NCBI GenBank assembly: GCA_016928095.1
Contig: JAFGLL010000043.1
Span: forward strand, 1-63,514
DNA from: Thermoplasmatota archaeon
GTDB lineage: Archaea > Thermoplasmatota > Penumbrarchaeia > Penumbrarchaeales > Penumbrarchaeaceae
Direction: 5' to 3'
DNA: 63,514 nucleotides
The position numbers and the translations under genes were made by a program. Shown piece after piece: positions 50,022 through 59,339 of the stretch; position 1 is the stretch's first letter; every line of letters begins with the position of its first letter. Below the pieces are notes generated by a model. The model was not told where the DNA came from. It was given only the letters and a program-made list of their open reading frames with translations, and did no database searches.

Positions 50022-50788
50022 AATTGGATAATGTCCTGATCAGGTTCATAGAGAGACCCGTCCTTGAAAACGCGGTCCTGATAGAGGGACTGCCCGGTGT
50101 GGGAAACGTCGGAAAGCTTGCCGCAGAACATCTTGCGGAGGAGCTGGATTTCATCAAGTTCGCTGAGATATTCTCCAAATTCCTGCCGCCCCAGGTCATG
50201 ATCGGAGCGAACGATACGATACAGCTGGTAAAGCATGACCTTTTCTACAGGAGAGGTACGGAAGGCGTACGTGACCTGGTCCTGTTGACCGGGGATTACC
50301 AGGGCCTGACACCGGAGGGACAATATGAGCTCTCTCACGAGACCGTGAAACTGGCCAGAGAGATGGGCGTGAACCTCATAGTCACCCTTGGCGGATACGG
50401 GGTCATCAAGATCGTGGAAGAACCTGGCGTACTCGGGGCCGTGACCTCTGTGGACATGAAACCGAAGCTCGAAGATGCCGGTGTGATATTCCGCAGCGGT
50501 GAGCCAAGTTCGGGGATAATCGGTGCATCTGGACTGCTACTGGGTCTGGGGTCCCTTGAGGGCATCCCGGGAATATGTCTGATGGGGGAGACCTCGGGAT
50601 ATTTTGTTGATCCGAGATCGGCCAGGTCCGTGTTGCGGGTCCTATCGACATATCTCGGGTTCGATGTCGATTATTCCAGTCTCGAGAAGAAAGCGGCACA
50701 GATAGACGAGATCACATCAAGGATCAAGGAGAATCTGGAGGAGACCGAGACCCACGAGAGGCCCGATGACCTCCGGTATTTCGGATAA
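50018..50788 (+). CDS. PAC2 family protein (archaeal proteasome assembly chaperone homologue)
   Basis: The 256-residue protein has VLIEGLPGVGNVGKLAAEHL near the N-terminus, a segment typical of archaeal PAC2, followed by MIGANDTIQLVKHDLFYR, VNLIVTLGGYGV and SSGIIGASGLLLGLGSLEGI with GICLMGETSGYFVDP. The C-terminal part is a charged helix. Relatives assist proteasome assembly, which is plausible but untested here. The start is TTG at 50018, in a TTGA overlap with the Nop10 stop and GGAGGA just upstream. Confidence 0.88.
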   Translation: MKLDNVLIRFIERPVLENAVLIEGLPGVGNVGKLAAEHLAEELDFIKFAEIFSKFLPPQVMIGANDTIQLVKHDLFYRRGTEGVRDLVLLTGDYQGLTPEGQYELSHETVKLAREMGVNLIVTLGGYGVIKIVEEPGVLGAVTSVDMKPKLEDAGVIFRSGEPSSGIIGASGLLLGLGSLEGIPGICLMGETSGYFVDPRSARSVLRVLSTYLGFDVDYSSLEKKAAQIDEITSRIKENLEETETHERPDDLRYFG

Positions 50789-50793
50789 ATCAT

Positions 50794-51276
50794 TCATCCA
50801 AGGTTCTCGACGAAAACGATATTCATCACATCCTCTACGGTCTCATATTTGAAGGAAGATGTATAGGTATCCCCGGAGCAATCGAACCTGACATCCATAT
50901 CTATGAGGTAGGTTTCGTACTGGCTGCCTATGGAGGTGATCTTGATCTCGATATTCTCACCCGCAGCCAGGTCATCCGGTCCGGACCCATGTTTCGCGAT
51001 GATGCCTCCCCCCTTCAGACTTACCGAAACGCTGCATTCAAGGGACTCCACTTCCCTGTTCCCGAGGTTGGACAGAAGGACATTTATGTTCAACGTACCT
51101 CCTGTACCCCCCCCGCCCGGAGCTTCATGATAAACTGTTCTCAACTCCAGGTCGGTCCTGGGGATCACCCATTGATAGAACCCGAAGGAGATCAACAAGA
51201 CCGTCAGGACGACCAGCGGGAACGCCCATATCAGTCTTCCACCCTGATTTTTATTCAGTATGTCATCACCCCCCAC
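50794..51276 (-). CDS. Small signal-anchored protein with CARDB-like beta domain
   Basis: A hydrophobic helix (LIWAFPLVVLTVLLISFGFY) opens the protein, which then forms one beta-sandwich like CARDB/Ig domains: LNINVLLSNLGNREVESLEC, then the strand pair VSVSLKGGG and IDMDVRFDC. Two cysteines are present. The start is not clear. In-frame GTG at 51276 or TTG at 51282 overlap the 3' end of the large upstream gene; the frame is open to 51333. The first gene's stop and an SD-like GGGGGGTGAT fall at the junction. The two genes are probably co-translated and may act together at the surface. Confidence 0.6.
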   Translation of the reverse strand: MGGDDILNKNQGGRLIWAFPLVVLTVLLISFGFYQWVIPRTDLELRTVYHEAPGGGGTGGTLNINVLLSNLGNREVESLECSVSVSLKGGGIIAKHGSGPDDLAAGENIEIKITSIGSQYETYLIDMDVRFDCSGDTYTSSFKYETVEDVMNIVFVENLG

Positions 51277-54200
51277 CTCCAAGTAGCCATGCCCATAATG
51301 TGAGCAAGGGGGCGGGGATGGCCACACATCCATCGCTCCTTTCGATATTGAGAACGATCGTATCTTTGTTCACCGACATGCCCGAGATGAGACCTATACC
51401 TGCAATATCCCTTGTTCTCAGAGTGATGAAATATATGCTCGGAGAGTAGATATCTCCGCTTAAAGTGGCCTCACCAGAGACCTTGATCTGAATACCTTTT
51501 CCCTCAGCATCGTCGATGAAGATCACGGGATAGGTACCGTATCCCATCCTGGCTGAGAGTTTAAGGGATCTCAGGTCATTACCGAGCAGAGACAGAGACG
51601 ACAGAACGAAGTTCTCCATCATCGGGAGTCTGTCGATCTCTATCGAGAGGAAACCTATCCCGGAACTCTCGATAAGATAATCGTTCCCCGAATAGTATGT
51701 CTGGGTGTTGCAGATATTATCCAGATATATATTGTATCTTCCTCGCTGACCGAAACCTGCGCCGTCATATTCTATGTATATGTCCATGTCATTGTCTGAG
51801 GTGGTAAGGGTCAATACAGGAAGGCCCTGGAGCGGGAACGGCTCCTGGATGGTGAACTCTCTCGTCGGAAATAGTTCGATGGAAAAGGACAGGGGGAGGT
51901 CATGGAATATGGCATAGATCTGGGACCACCTGCCATCCATGAATTTCGTGATCTTGAAATAGAGATGCTCTATGGACCGGGAGGCCTGATAATCGGCCTT
52001 CAGCCCATCCCCCATTACAGCACTGAGATGGAGGGTTGATGGTATGATAGGGAGGTACATCTGCCTTATGGACAGGATGGGAGATGACTTTCGGAGGGTT
52101 GCCATGGTCGGGCCAAGGTCCATTGGATCGCCATCGATGTCGGTGATCTCCGCATCCATCTCGATCATCATGGAGCCACCGATCGAGAGGTCAGTGTAAA
52201 CAAGGATGTCCATGACGATGTTCATACCCTCCTCCAATCCCGTTATGTAAACGGAGATGTCCCTGTCCTGTATCCCGCTTGCCTTTATCAGGAGCCAATC
52301 GAACCCGGGACTGTAACCTTTAAAGTCCAAACTGACCGATATCGTCTCCTCCGAGAATGAAAGGTTGACGGTGCCTTTTGTGGGCATTCCGTCCAGATAG
52401 ATGTTGCCGTTGACCGAGCTGTTCTCCCCCGCCCCCATCTGCTCTATCCATATACCATGTGTCCAATGTGCCTGGGGGACCTCGAAGTCACCTCTCTTCC
52501 TGATGTTCACTATAAGGTCCATCGTCTCCTCTTTTTCGGACAGGTCCCATGAGATCGAGAACCCGGTGGAATAAGTACCTATGGCCTGTGTGAGACCTTC
52601 CGAGAGACCTGATGCAAGCAGAAGTGGTGCCTTGCCTATCTCTGATAATGAAAGGAGGATGTCCGAATAATCAGATATGGACCCGATCCCCAGGATATCG
52701 GGTATGTTGATCTGAGGCATCTCTATCACAGAGGGGGTGTCTATGTGCAATCGTACTGGAAGTGGAGCTAGTACAGCCGTTACTTCCAGATCTGAATCAC
52801 TATCTTGAATGACCGCGTAGAAATTGGATCCACTGATGGTCTCAAGCTCTATGAAGCCAGCGGACCCGTTGTTGAATGTGAATGACCGGAACTCGTTCAG
52901 TCTGAGACCCACAGCGGATAGCTCCATCTCCTTGCGGACAGACACGAAATTCCTTTCAGGAAGGTCGATAGGATCGACAGTGGTGCTGTTTGCAGTGAAG
53001 ACCTCTATGGACCCTATCGCACCCTCACCGGATACCACATCGATCTGGTCATCGGACCTCTTCATGGAGAGCGACGATGGGATATCGTAGACGTTGACAT
53101 CGAAGAAGAGGTCAGGGTCCCTGTAGCGGTACTCGACACCTCCGATCCTGGCCGGGGTTCCATTGTCAGATCCTTCGTAGGATACCATGTCCTCCGAGGT
53201 GAGTAGATGGATCTTGGATGGTATGTCAATTATATCAACGAAGGCGGACCTCTGCTGGAAAATAGCACCAATTCGGATCCTATGAACACCTTCCAGCCCC
53301 AATGTGATATCATTTCCACTGCTGAAGGTTCCGCTGTAGCTGGATATACCTCCCAGATGGGCGGATATCGCAGGTGTCTTGGTCCCGTGGTCGTAAAAAG
53401 CCACCCAATCCCCAGTATTGTTGAGGAAGGGTCCAGTAGTGAAGCGGTAATCCAAGGACCCTATACTTTCTCCAAAGCATTCGATGCTCGTGGACCCCCG
53501 CCGGCCTGGCATCTCGGCAACCGCACGGGGGATCTCTCTTAACATACTCCCTATCCTGTAGAACCTTCCAGAGATCTGGCTCATGAAATTATCGAAAAGG
53601 TTCAAGGTCCCCGAGCCCCCATCTCCCGGATCGGGGACGGCCGCAGTCGTCTCTATACGGAGCCTTCGGGGGATATCCCTCAGCTCTACAAGAGTGGCTT
53701 CCCGATCAGCGACAGAGCCATTATTGCCCCAATCCGGGTAGATGACCTCTCTGAACCAGAGCTCATCTATACCTTCGGGGGAATTGACCTCGAGGATGGT
53801 CATGTCATTCTCGTCCTCGGTGGCATAATCCAGGTCGAGCGAAAGTCGATGAGGAAGCACGGGTATCCTGATGTCCGCATCTATCAGCTCGTCTCCGAAT
53901 TCTGCATATCTTATGCCCAGAAATACGCTCTCCCCGATGTCTCCATTACCCGCCTTCCATTCGATCCTGTCTATCGGAGAACCAAAATCCGCGATGTTCA
54001 GCGTGAGCTTCCCCGCCCCGACGATCCTGTCGTGGAACCTGTCATGTCCGATGATGATGTTCAGGTAGGCCATGTCCTCGAGCACCTGATCGAAGACCCT
54101 CATGACGGATATCGATATGGAGGTCTCGGAAGGTGCCGTACCGAACACATATGATAGGGAGTAAGGACCCAGTACCTCGAGGACCCTCAGGTCCCTGATG

Positions 54201-55213
54201 TCCGCACCTCCAATGGATGTCAATGCCGTGATGATGGCGGTGACCGGATCAGCGACCCATTTGCTGGCCTGGACCATCACCCTCAGGGAATCCGCGAACC
54301 TATCCATATCGAAACCGACGGACCATATGTAGTTCTTCCCCTCTCCGGTGATCCCTCCGTAGGATATGCCTTTGATGAAGAACACGGAGCCCCCGAGGTC
54401 GGAACTCCCTTCATCAGCGTCAAGGGCCTCGATCTCCATCTTCACACCTGCATTGTTGAATGTCAGCTTCGGAGGAAGCAGAGAGACGTTCCAATCCCTG
54501 GCAAGGATATCCTTGGCGAAGGTCATCCTCGCCCGTATGTCATTACCTTCTTCATCCCCGGTGGAGGGCGAACCGTCAACATCAAGGTATACCCACTTGT
54601 CAAGGGAGGAATCTACGAAGATCCCTATCCGCGGGACCATCGACCCGAGCCCCCATTCTTCTCTATCCCCGTGTTTGACAAGAACCAGGTAGTTCAGGGC
54701 TCCCTGCTCGGAAAGCGGCGGCGGGAGTATCCAATCGAGAAGGTCGGTATTGTTGATCATGGGGTTTTCCGACAGAGCATCGAATATGATCGGACTTCTG
54801 GTGATCGGCGAGGGAACGAAGATATGCTCCTCCTGGAAACCGGCCGATCCAACGTTCTTGAAAATATGGTCATCGGGTGTAATGGTCCCAAGCTTGTTCT
54901 CGACCTCGGAAAGCACGGCCTGGTCATCGATCCTCTCCACCTCCTGCTGGTCGAGCCTCTGAATATCTTCGAATATTCCGTAATCGGCAGACCTCTTGGG
55001 CGAGGTGATCGCCTCATACTCGCCGAGGGCAGGTGCAACAAGCACCGTTGATATTAAAAAAAGTGTGGTAATGAGAACGGCCTTGACCCTTTCCTCCCTC
55101 TTTTCTTTCTGACATTTTACACAACATAGGGACGGCCTCCGGAGTGGGTCCATCATCAAGGATCGGGACCTTCTGATCCCGGATCCGCCCTCAGATCTGG
55201 GTCGAGTCGTCAT
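51266..55213 (-). CDS. Very large secreted protein, uncharacterised
   Basis: The frame holds 1315 codons from ATG 55213. A signal peptide appears only after about 42 residues (VLITTLFLISTVLVAPALGE), so the true start may be one of the ATGs at 55156 or 55153; the N-terminal region is basic and has two or three cysteines (LCCVKC). The rest is a long series of beta-rich repeats without cysteine clusters. It has no TSP3 segment and no typical anchor helix, but ends with a hydrophobic run and glycines (PLLTLWAWLLGGGG). A possible CTATATCC box is near 55250. It is followed by the overlapping small anchored gene. No family recognised. Confidence 0.75.
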   Translation of the reverse strand: MTTRPRSEGGSGIRRSRSLMMDPLRRPSLCCVKCQKEKREERVKAVLITTLFLISTVLVAPALGEYEAITSPKRSADYGIFEDIQRLDQQEVERIDDQAVLSEVENKLGTITPDDHIFKNVGSAGFQEEHIFVPSPITRSPIIFDALSENPMINNTDLLDWILPPPLSEQGALNYLVLVKHGDREEWGLGSMVPRIGIFVDSSLDKWVYLDVDGSPSTGDEEGNDIRARMTFAKDILARDWNVSLLPPKLTFNNAGVKMEIEALDADEGSSDLGGSVFFIKGISYGGITGEGKNYIWSVGFDMDRFADSLRVMVQASKWVADPVTAIITALTSIGGADIRDLRVLEVLGPYSLSYVFGTAPSETSISISVMRVFDQVLEDMAYLNIIIGHDRFHDRIVGAGKLTLNIADFGSPIDRIEWKAGNGDIGESVFLGIRYAEFGDELIDADIRIPVLPHRLSLDLDYATEDENDMTILEVNSPEGIDELWFREVIYPDWGNNGSVADREATLVELRDIPRRLRIETTAAVPDPGDGGSGTLNLFDNFMSQISGRFYRIGSMLREIPRAVAEMPGRRGSTSIECFGESIGSLDYRFTTGPFLNNTGDWVAFYDHGTKTPAISAHLGGISSYSGTFSSGNDITLGLEGVHRIRIGAIFQQRSAFVDIIDIPSKIHLLTSEDMVSYEGSDNGTPARIGGVEYRYRDPDLFFDVNVYDIPSSLSMKRSDDQIDVVSGEGAIGSIEVFTANSTTVDPIDLPERNFVSVRKEMELSAVGLRLNEFRSFTFNNGSAGFIELETISGSNFYAVIQDSDSDLEVTAVLAPLPVRLHIDTPSVIEMPQINIPDILGIGSISDYSDILLSLSEIGKAPLLLASGLSEGLTQAIGTYSTGFSISWDLSEKEETMDLIVNIRKRGDFEVPQAHWTHGIWIEQMGAGENSSVNGNIYLDGMPTKGTVNLSFSEETISVSLDFKGYSPGFDWLLIKASGIQDRDISVYITGLEEGMNIVMDILVYTDLSIGGSMMIEMDAEITDIDGDPMDLGPTMATLRKSSPILSIRQMYLPIIPSTLHLSAVMGDGLKADYQASRSIEHLYFKITKFMDGRWSQIYAIFHDLPLSFSIELFPTREFTIQEPFPLQGLPVLTLTTSDNDMDIYIEYDGAGFGQRGRYNIYLDNICNTQTYYSGNDYLIESSGIGFLSIEIDRLPMMENFVLSSLSLLGNDLRSLKLSARMGYGTYPVIFIDDAEGKGIQIKVSGEATLSGDIYSPSIYFITLRTRDIAGIGLISGMSVNKDTIVLNIERSDGCVAIPAPLLTLWAWLLGGGG

Positions 55214-55280
55214 CTACCGTTCCCCGACTGTCCAGCTGAAAATCACCTACCGGATATAGATTGGTTTTGGCCAAATGATA

Positions 55281-55286
55281 TTATAT
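55281..55286 (+). promoter_or_regulatory. TATA box of the mevalonate kinase gene
   Basis: TTATAT is centred about 24-27 bases before the ATG at 55307, supporting a leaderless start there and not at the TTG at 55295. Confidence 0.6.
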
Positions 55287-55306
55287 CGTAATGCTTGACC
55301 GCATTC

Positions 55307-56287
55307 ATGTTGGTGGCGTCCTCCCCGGCAAAGGCAATACTTTTCGGTGAGCACGCGGTCGTTTACGGGAAACCTGCAATAGCTATCTCCCTTGACCGCA
55401 GGATGAACCTGACGGTCTTCCCGGCAGCCGAGCCTGAAGTGGATGGTGGAAAGCTATCCATGAGAAAGCATCGATACGTGAAGCAGGCCTACGGGGACCT
55501 TTGGAATGGTCTATCTCTGGCTTTCAGGACCAGTTCCACCATTCCCAGTGCATCGGGTCTGGGGTCCAGCGCAGCACTTTCATGCTCTGCGGTCGCTGCA
55601 TTGCTGTTCCTTCGCGGCATGTTCTCCGAGGAGAGCACCGCAAGGAGAGCTTTCGAGGTAGAGTATAACGTACAAGGGCGTGCATCACCGACCGATACCT
55701 CCTGTTCGGCTCACGGGAGCGCTATAATGGTATCCCCTCGGGAGGAAGAGGATCTGCTCTGGACCATATCTGCCCTGGGTACTGTATGGAATGTGCATCA
55801 TATTGAACCCCCCGAACTGAAACTGGTTGTCGGTTACACGAAGAAACCCTCCATCACATCCATCCAGGTCGAAAAGGTCAGGAACTACTACAACAGGTCG
55901 GGTTTCGCCAGGGAGACCATCGATGATATCGGGTCCCTTGTAATGGATGGTTTGAAAGCGCTACGGTCTGGGGACCTTGTCAAGCTCGGTGAACTGATGG
56001 ACCGGAACCATTCCCTGCTCACTATTCTTGGGGTCACCTCCAAGGAGCTGGATAAACTGCGGGATGCGGCAGGTCCTCTTTCTTTTGGTACCAAACTTAC
56101 AGGTGCTGGTGGCGGAGGTTCTATCATTGCACTGACCGACAGGCCGGAACAGGTCTGCGATGCTATCAGGAAACGGGGCGGCGTCCCGTTCGCCGTCACG
56201 ACCTCAAGGACAGGCACTTCTATCGAGGTGCGGGACCAAGACATGCTCGATACTCTCATTATTCCGGGTCCAGGTGAAAAGAATTAA
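55307..56287 (+). CDS. mvk: Mevalonate kinase
   Basis: It phosphorylates mevalonate in isoprenoid synthesis, which makes archaeal lipid side chains. The 326-residue GHMP kinase has ILFGEHAVVYGKPAIAISLD at the N-terminus, the ATP loop PSASGLGSSAALSCSAVAAL, SPTDTSCSAHGSAI and the C-terminal GTKLTGAGGGGSIIALTD. The ATG at 55307 fits a TATA box about 24-27 bases upstream, suggesting a leaderless mRNA. It is divergent from the very large secreted protein gene and 37 bases upstream of the PH/GRAM-like protein. Confidence 0.95.
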   Translation: MLVASSPAKAILFGEHAVVYGKPAIAISLDRRMNLTVFPAAEPEVDGGKLSMRKHRYVKQAYGDLWNGLSLAFRTSSTIPSASGLGSSAALSCSAVAALLFLRGMFSEESTARRAFEVEYNVQGRASPTDTSCSAHGSAIMVSPREEEDLLWTISALGTVWNVHHIEPPELKLVVGYTKKPSITSIQVEKVRNYYNRSGFARETIDDIGSLVMDGLKALRSGDLVKLGELMDRNHSLLTILGVTSKELDKLRDAAGPLSFGTKLTGAGGGGSIIALTDRPEQVCDAIRKRGGVPFAVTTSRTGTSIEVRDQDMLDTLIIPGPGEKN

Positions 56288-56324
56288 ATAATCCGGCCTT
56301 TAATGAGTGTAATAACAGGGAACA

Positions 56325-57443
56325 ATGACCCTTTCAGGGTCCGGGGTATTGATATCCATGAGATACGGCGACAAGGACGGTTTCAATGAGATCTATGATG
56401 ATAACGGGGAACTTGTCCTTCACACCAGCGAGAAGGCACTGGTGGTCGAGGAGAACATCGTACCGACCTTCAAATCGACATGGAGGTATTACGGTGGGGA
56501 ATACCTGATGGAGCCCTCGAAAGGGACCATCTACCTAACGAACGAGAGGCTCGTATTCATTAACATACCCGAAAGGATGTTCGCCATCGGCGGGGATGAA
56601 GCAAGGGCGGTAAGCACCAAGGTTGGCAAGAGCTTCGAGCTGGGTGACCTGTCATCCGGCTCTGCGGTCAGGGAATATTTCGAGATCCCCAACATCGAGG
56701 TCATGGCCTCCGAGAGGAAGGAGGGGGTCGTATCGGTGGGAGAGATGGTCAACCTGTATGTCCTGTCCTCGGGGAACCAGTATCATCTTTCCATGGTGCT
56801 TCCTTCCGACTCCGATCTTCTGAATAGGCTGATGAACAAGAGGGTCGACAACCTCGATCAGCTCGTAAACAACCTCAAGGACTATTTCCAGAAGGACGAC
56901 TGGATGTTCACCGAGGCGGAAAAGAGCATACACCTCAAACCAGCCGCGAGGGAATTCCAGAACGTACCTGCCTCATCTGGCGGGGCCCCCGATACCGAAG
57001 CAGATTTCGGACCGTCCACCTCAACGACAATAGAACCTGCCCGATCGTTCGATCCCAAGATACCTTTCAAGAGGCTAAGGGACCGGCCGGGGCAGGGATC
57101 AGTGAAATATTTCCAAACGCTCTATCGAAAGGGCCTGATCAAGGATGAGATATACAGGACGTTGATGGGTAAGTACGGAATGGAACCAGCAACAGATCAG
57201 GAGAGCAACAATGATCAGCATCCCTCATTGGGGGTCGATGTCGGTCCTTCCGACGGACACGATGATATTTCGGTCTCCGATGAAATGGGCCTAGCATATC
57301 ATGAAGAGCGAGAAGAGACGGATGAGGAGTTACTCAACATCCTGAACGACACACTATCCGATTTCACCGACGAACCTGAGGAGAGCGTGTCCATGGCTGA
57401 AAAGGAAGTTTCGTCGAACATCCCCGAGGATGAGGAAGAATGA
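56325..57443 (+). CDS. PH/GRAM-like domain protein with SHOCT-like motif and acidic tail
   Basis: The 372-residue protein has no membrane helix. Residues about 40-190 look like a PH/GRAM or bacterial-PH domain: GGEYLMEPSKGTIYLTNERL then VFINIPE, followed by FEIPNIEVMASERKE and a closing helix (DSDLLNRLMNKRVDNLDQLV). Such domains bind lipids or proteins at membranes. After a disordered linker comes a SHOCT-like helical hairpin (FQTLYRKGLIKDEIYRTLMG, near residues 265-285). The last 90 residues are acidic. It lies just after mevalonate kinase, with a TTAAATAAT run near 56284-56292. Function is unknown. Confidence 0.65.
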   Translation: MTLSGSGVLISMRYGDKDGFNEIYDDNGELVLHTSEKALVVEENIVPTFKSTWRYYGGEYLMEPSKGTIYLTNERLVFINIPERMFAIGGDEARAVSTKVGKSFELGDLSSGSAVREYFEIPNIEVMASERKEGVVSVGEMVNLYVLSSGNQYHLSMVLPSDSDLLNRLMNKRVDNLDQLVNNLKDYFQKDDWMFTEAEKSIHLKPAAREFQNVPASSGGAPDTEADFGPSTSTTIEPARSFDPKIPFKRLRDRPGQGSVKYFQTLYRKGLIKDEIYRTLMGKYGMEPATDQESNNDQHPSLGVDVGPSDGHDDISVSDEMGLAYHEEREETDEELLNILNDTLSDFTDEPEESVSMAEKEVSSNIPEDEEE

Positions 57444-57446
57444 AGG

Positions 57447-58916
57447 TCATCTGCAGAACTTTTCGAAGAACACGCTGAAAGCCTGGTACCCCATCCCCAC
57501 ATCCATCTTCGAGACCACTTCGAAGGGTGAATGCATGGATAGTATGGGTATTCCAATATCCAGGACGTCGATGTTCCTTGTGGCAATGAACTTCGCCACG
57601 GTTCCACCCCCTCCTTCGTCCACCCTGCCGGTCTCCTGCATCTGCCAGACCACCTTCTCGGAATTGAATAACTTCCTGATCGAGCCTACGATCTCCGCCG
57701 ATGCATCATTGGCACCGGTCTTACCACCCCTTCCGGTATACTTCGTTATGGTCACGCCGGCCCCCAACCTGGCAGAGTTCGTTGGGTCCTGAACGGACTT
57801 GAAGGTCGGGTTCATTCCCGACTTCACGTCAGCACAAAGGGCAAAAGAGGAGGATAAGGTCCCTATCATCTCTCTTCGTTGACCCGTACACCCCTTCCAT
57901 TCAAGGAGATCATAGACAGCAAGCTCCAGGTACTGCGACTTCGCACCCGTGTTGCCCTCGGAACCTATCTCCTCCTTATCGAAGTTCATGACCATGGCCC
58001 ATCGTATAGGGACCTTTTTCGCTTTCCTGATGTCGATCAGGGAATGCATGGCGCAGAAGCTTGAAACCCGATTATCATGACCGTAAGCTCCTATGAGTCC
58101 GCGGTCCAGCCCGATCTCCCTTGGGCTCCATGAAGGCACCAACGATAGGTCGGAGGATATCATGTCCTCCTCTATGATACCATATTCCCGGTTGAGAAGA
58201 TCAAGTAGCTCATTGACGATAGGAGGTCTCTCATCCGTGTCCTCCTGGATAGGACCGGAACCTGCCAGGGCCAGCATCTCCTCTCCCTTGATGGCTTCGG
58301 ATATCTTTCTTTTATCCTGCACCCGTTTGGATAGATGTGGGAGAAGGTCCGGGATCAGGAGGACAGGATCGTCATCGTCATCCCCGATCCGAAGATCGAT
58401 CGTGGAGCCGTCCCCTCTCACGACGCGTCCGTGAAGTGACAGAGGAATGTTGACCCAGTGGTATTTTTTGATACCTCCGGAATAGTGGGTCCTCATGAAC
58501 CCTATACCGGTCTCGAAGTCCCCATCCAGGGGCAGAGGTTTCAGATCGATCCTGGGGGCGTCCAGGTGGGTTGCGACCATATTGAACCCTTCTTGGAGCT
58601 CATGACTGCCTGCAATGCCGGCCATCAATGACCGTTCCCTGTTCACCTGGAAGAACCCCTCTCCGGGTCGAGGTTTCCTTTTTGGTACTTTAAGGAGCTC
58701 TCTGAAACCCGCCTCCCTCAATTTTTCGACCCAGTAGTTCACTACTTCCCTTTCTGTCCTTGCCCTATCGAGGAAGTCGATATAAGCCCTTGATATACTT
58801 TCCACTTCCGCTTTATTCCCCGTTCGTTCGGCCGTCCATCGTCTCTTCCATGAATACGGGTCCTTGACCATCCTCCTGACGGTCTTGTTCACTCCGTTCT
58901 TGAGGGGGCTCTTCAT
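57447..58916 (-). CDS. M18 family aspartyl-type aminopeptidase
   Basis: The cytosolic dodecameric zinc enzyme trims acidic residues from peptide N-termini. The 489-residue protein has the metal ligands in VATHLDAPRID (HLD), the GAYGHDNRVSSFCA bridge aspartate region, FDKEEIGSEGNTG (E-E catalytic base and ligand) and PILSMHSPFEVVSK with the final histidine. Length is close to the M18 norm. ATG 58916 is about 29 bases after an ATATCTTTAT box, supporting a leaderless start; an ATG 19 codons upstream is less likely. It converges with the PH/GRAM-like gene at a 3-base gap. Confidence 0.9.
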   Translation of the reverse strand: MKSPLKNGVNKTVRRMVKDPYSWKRRWTAERTGNKAEVESISRAYIDFLDRARTEREVVNYWVEKLREAGFRELLKVPKRKPRPGEGFFQVNRERSLMAGIAGSHELQEGFNMVATHLDAPRIDLKPLPLDGDFETGIGFMRTHYSGGIKKYHWVNIPLSLHGRVVRGDGSTIDLRIGDDDDDPVLLIPDLLPHLSKRVQDKRKISEAIKGEEMLALAGSGPIQEDTDERPPIVNELLDLLNREYGIIEEDMISSDLSLVPSWSPREIGLDRGLIGAYGHDNRVSSFCAMHSLIDIRKAKKVPIRWAMVMNFDKEEIGSEGNTGAKSQYLELAVYDLLEWKGCTGQRREMIGTLSSSFALCADVKSGMNPTFKSVQDPTNSARLGAGVTITKYTGRGGKTGANDASAEIVGSIRKLFNSEKVVWQMQETGRVDEGGGGTVAKFIATRNIDVLDIGIPILSMHSPFEVVSKMDVGMGYQAFSVFFEKFCR

Positions 58917-58940
58917 GATGGCCGATCGTCGGAAAGTGTG

Positions 58941-58950
58941 ATAAAGATAT
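58941..58950 (-). promoter_or_regulatory. TATA-like box for the M18 peptidase gene
   Basis: ATATCTTTAT on the minus strand lies about 29 bases before the ATG at 58916. No SD is present. Confidence 0.5.
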
Positions 58951-59063
58951 CCCCCGGAGACCATCATGTACATTATTCTACATGAGGTCGAATATCATCC
59001 AAACTAATTTATAATGCCCGGAGGGATGAAATCTTATAAGTGCATAGTAAAAGGAGGATCTCC

Positions 59064-59339
59064 ATGGGAAAAAGATCTATGAAGGTTTATCGGTCCGGCG
59101 ACCAGATACATATTGCTGTCACAAGGAACTTCGAGGATACCGCCACGGACTTCTTCCGCTTCTGCAAGGACAATCACTACAACCCGTCCGAGGTCATCCG
59201 CTCCTGCATGGAGCAGTGGTTGAACAGACAGCAGAGGATCAAAGAGATGCTGGAAACCGACATCGAGATGGATGCCAGGATGGGAATGGAGAGGGAAAAA
59301 AGGTTCATTCAGAGGATGAAGGAGGAAGGCCTCTCCTGA
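59064..59339 (+). CDS. Ribbon-helix-helix-like DNA-binding protein (paralogue B)
   Basis: The ATG at 59064 has a very strong SD (AAGGAGGATC). The 91-residue protein shares its core with the protein at 46276-46602: YRSGDQIHIAVTRNFEDTA then FFRFCKDNHYNPSEVIRSCM, a ribbon strand and two helices. The end is a long charged helix (KRFIQRMKEEGLS). It lies between the M18 peptidase and the RecA/KaiC-like gene. It may bind DNA as a dimer. No family name recognised. Confidence 0.6.
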   Translation: MGKRSMKVYRSGDQIHIAVTRNFEDTATDFFRFCKDNHYNPSEVIRSCMEQWLNRQQRIKEMLETDIEMDARMGMEREKRFIQRMKEEGLS

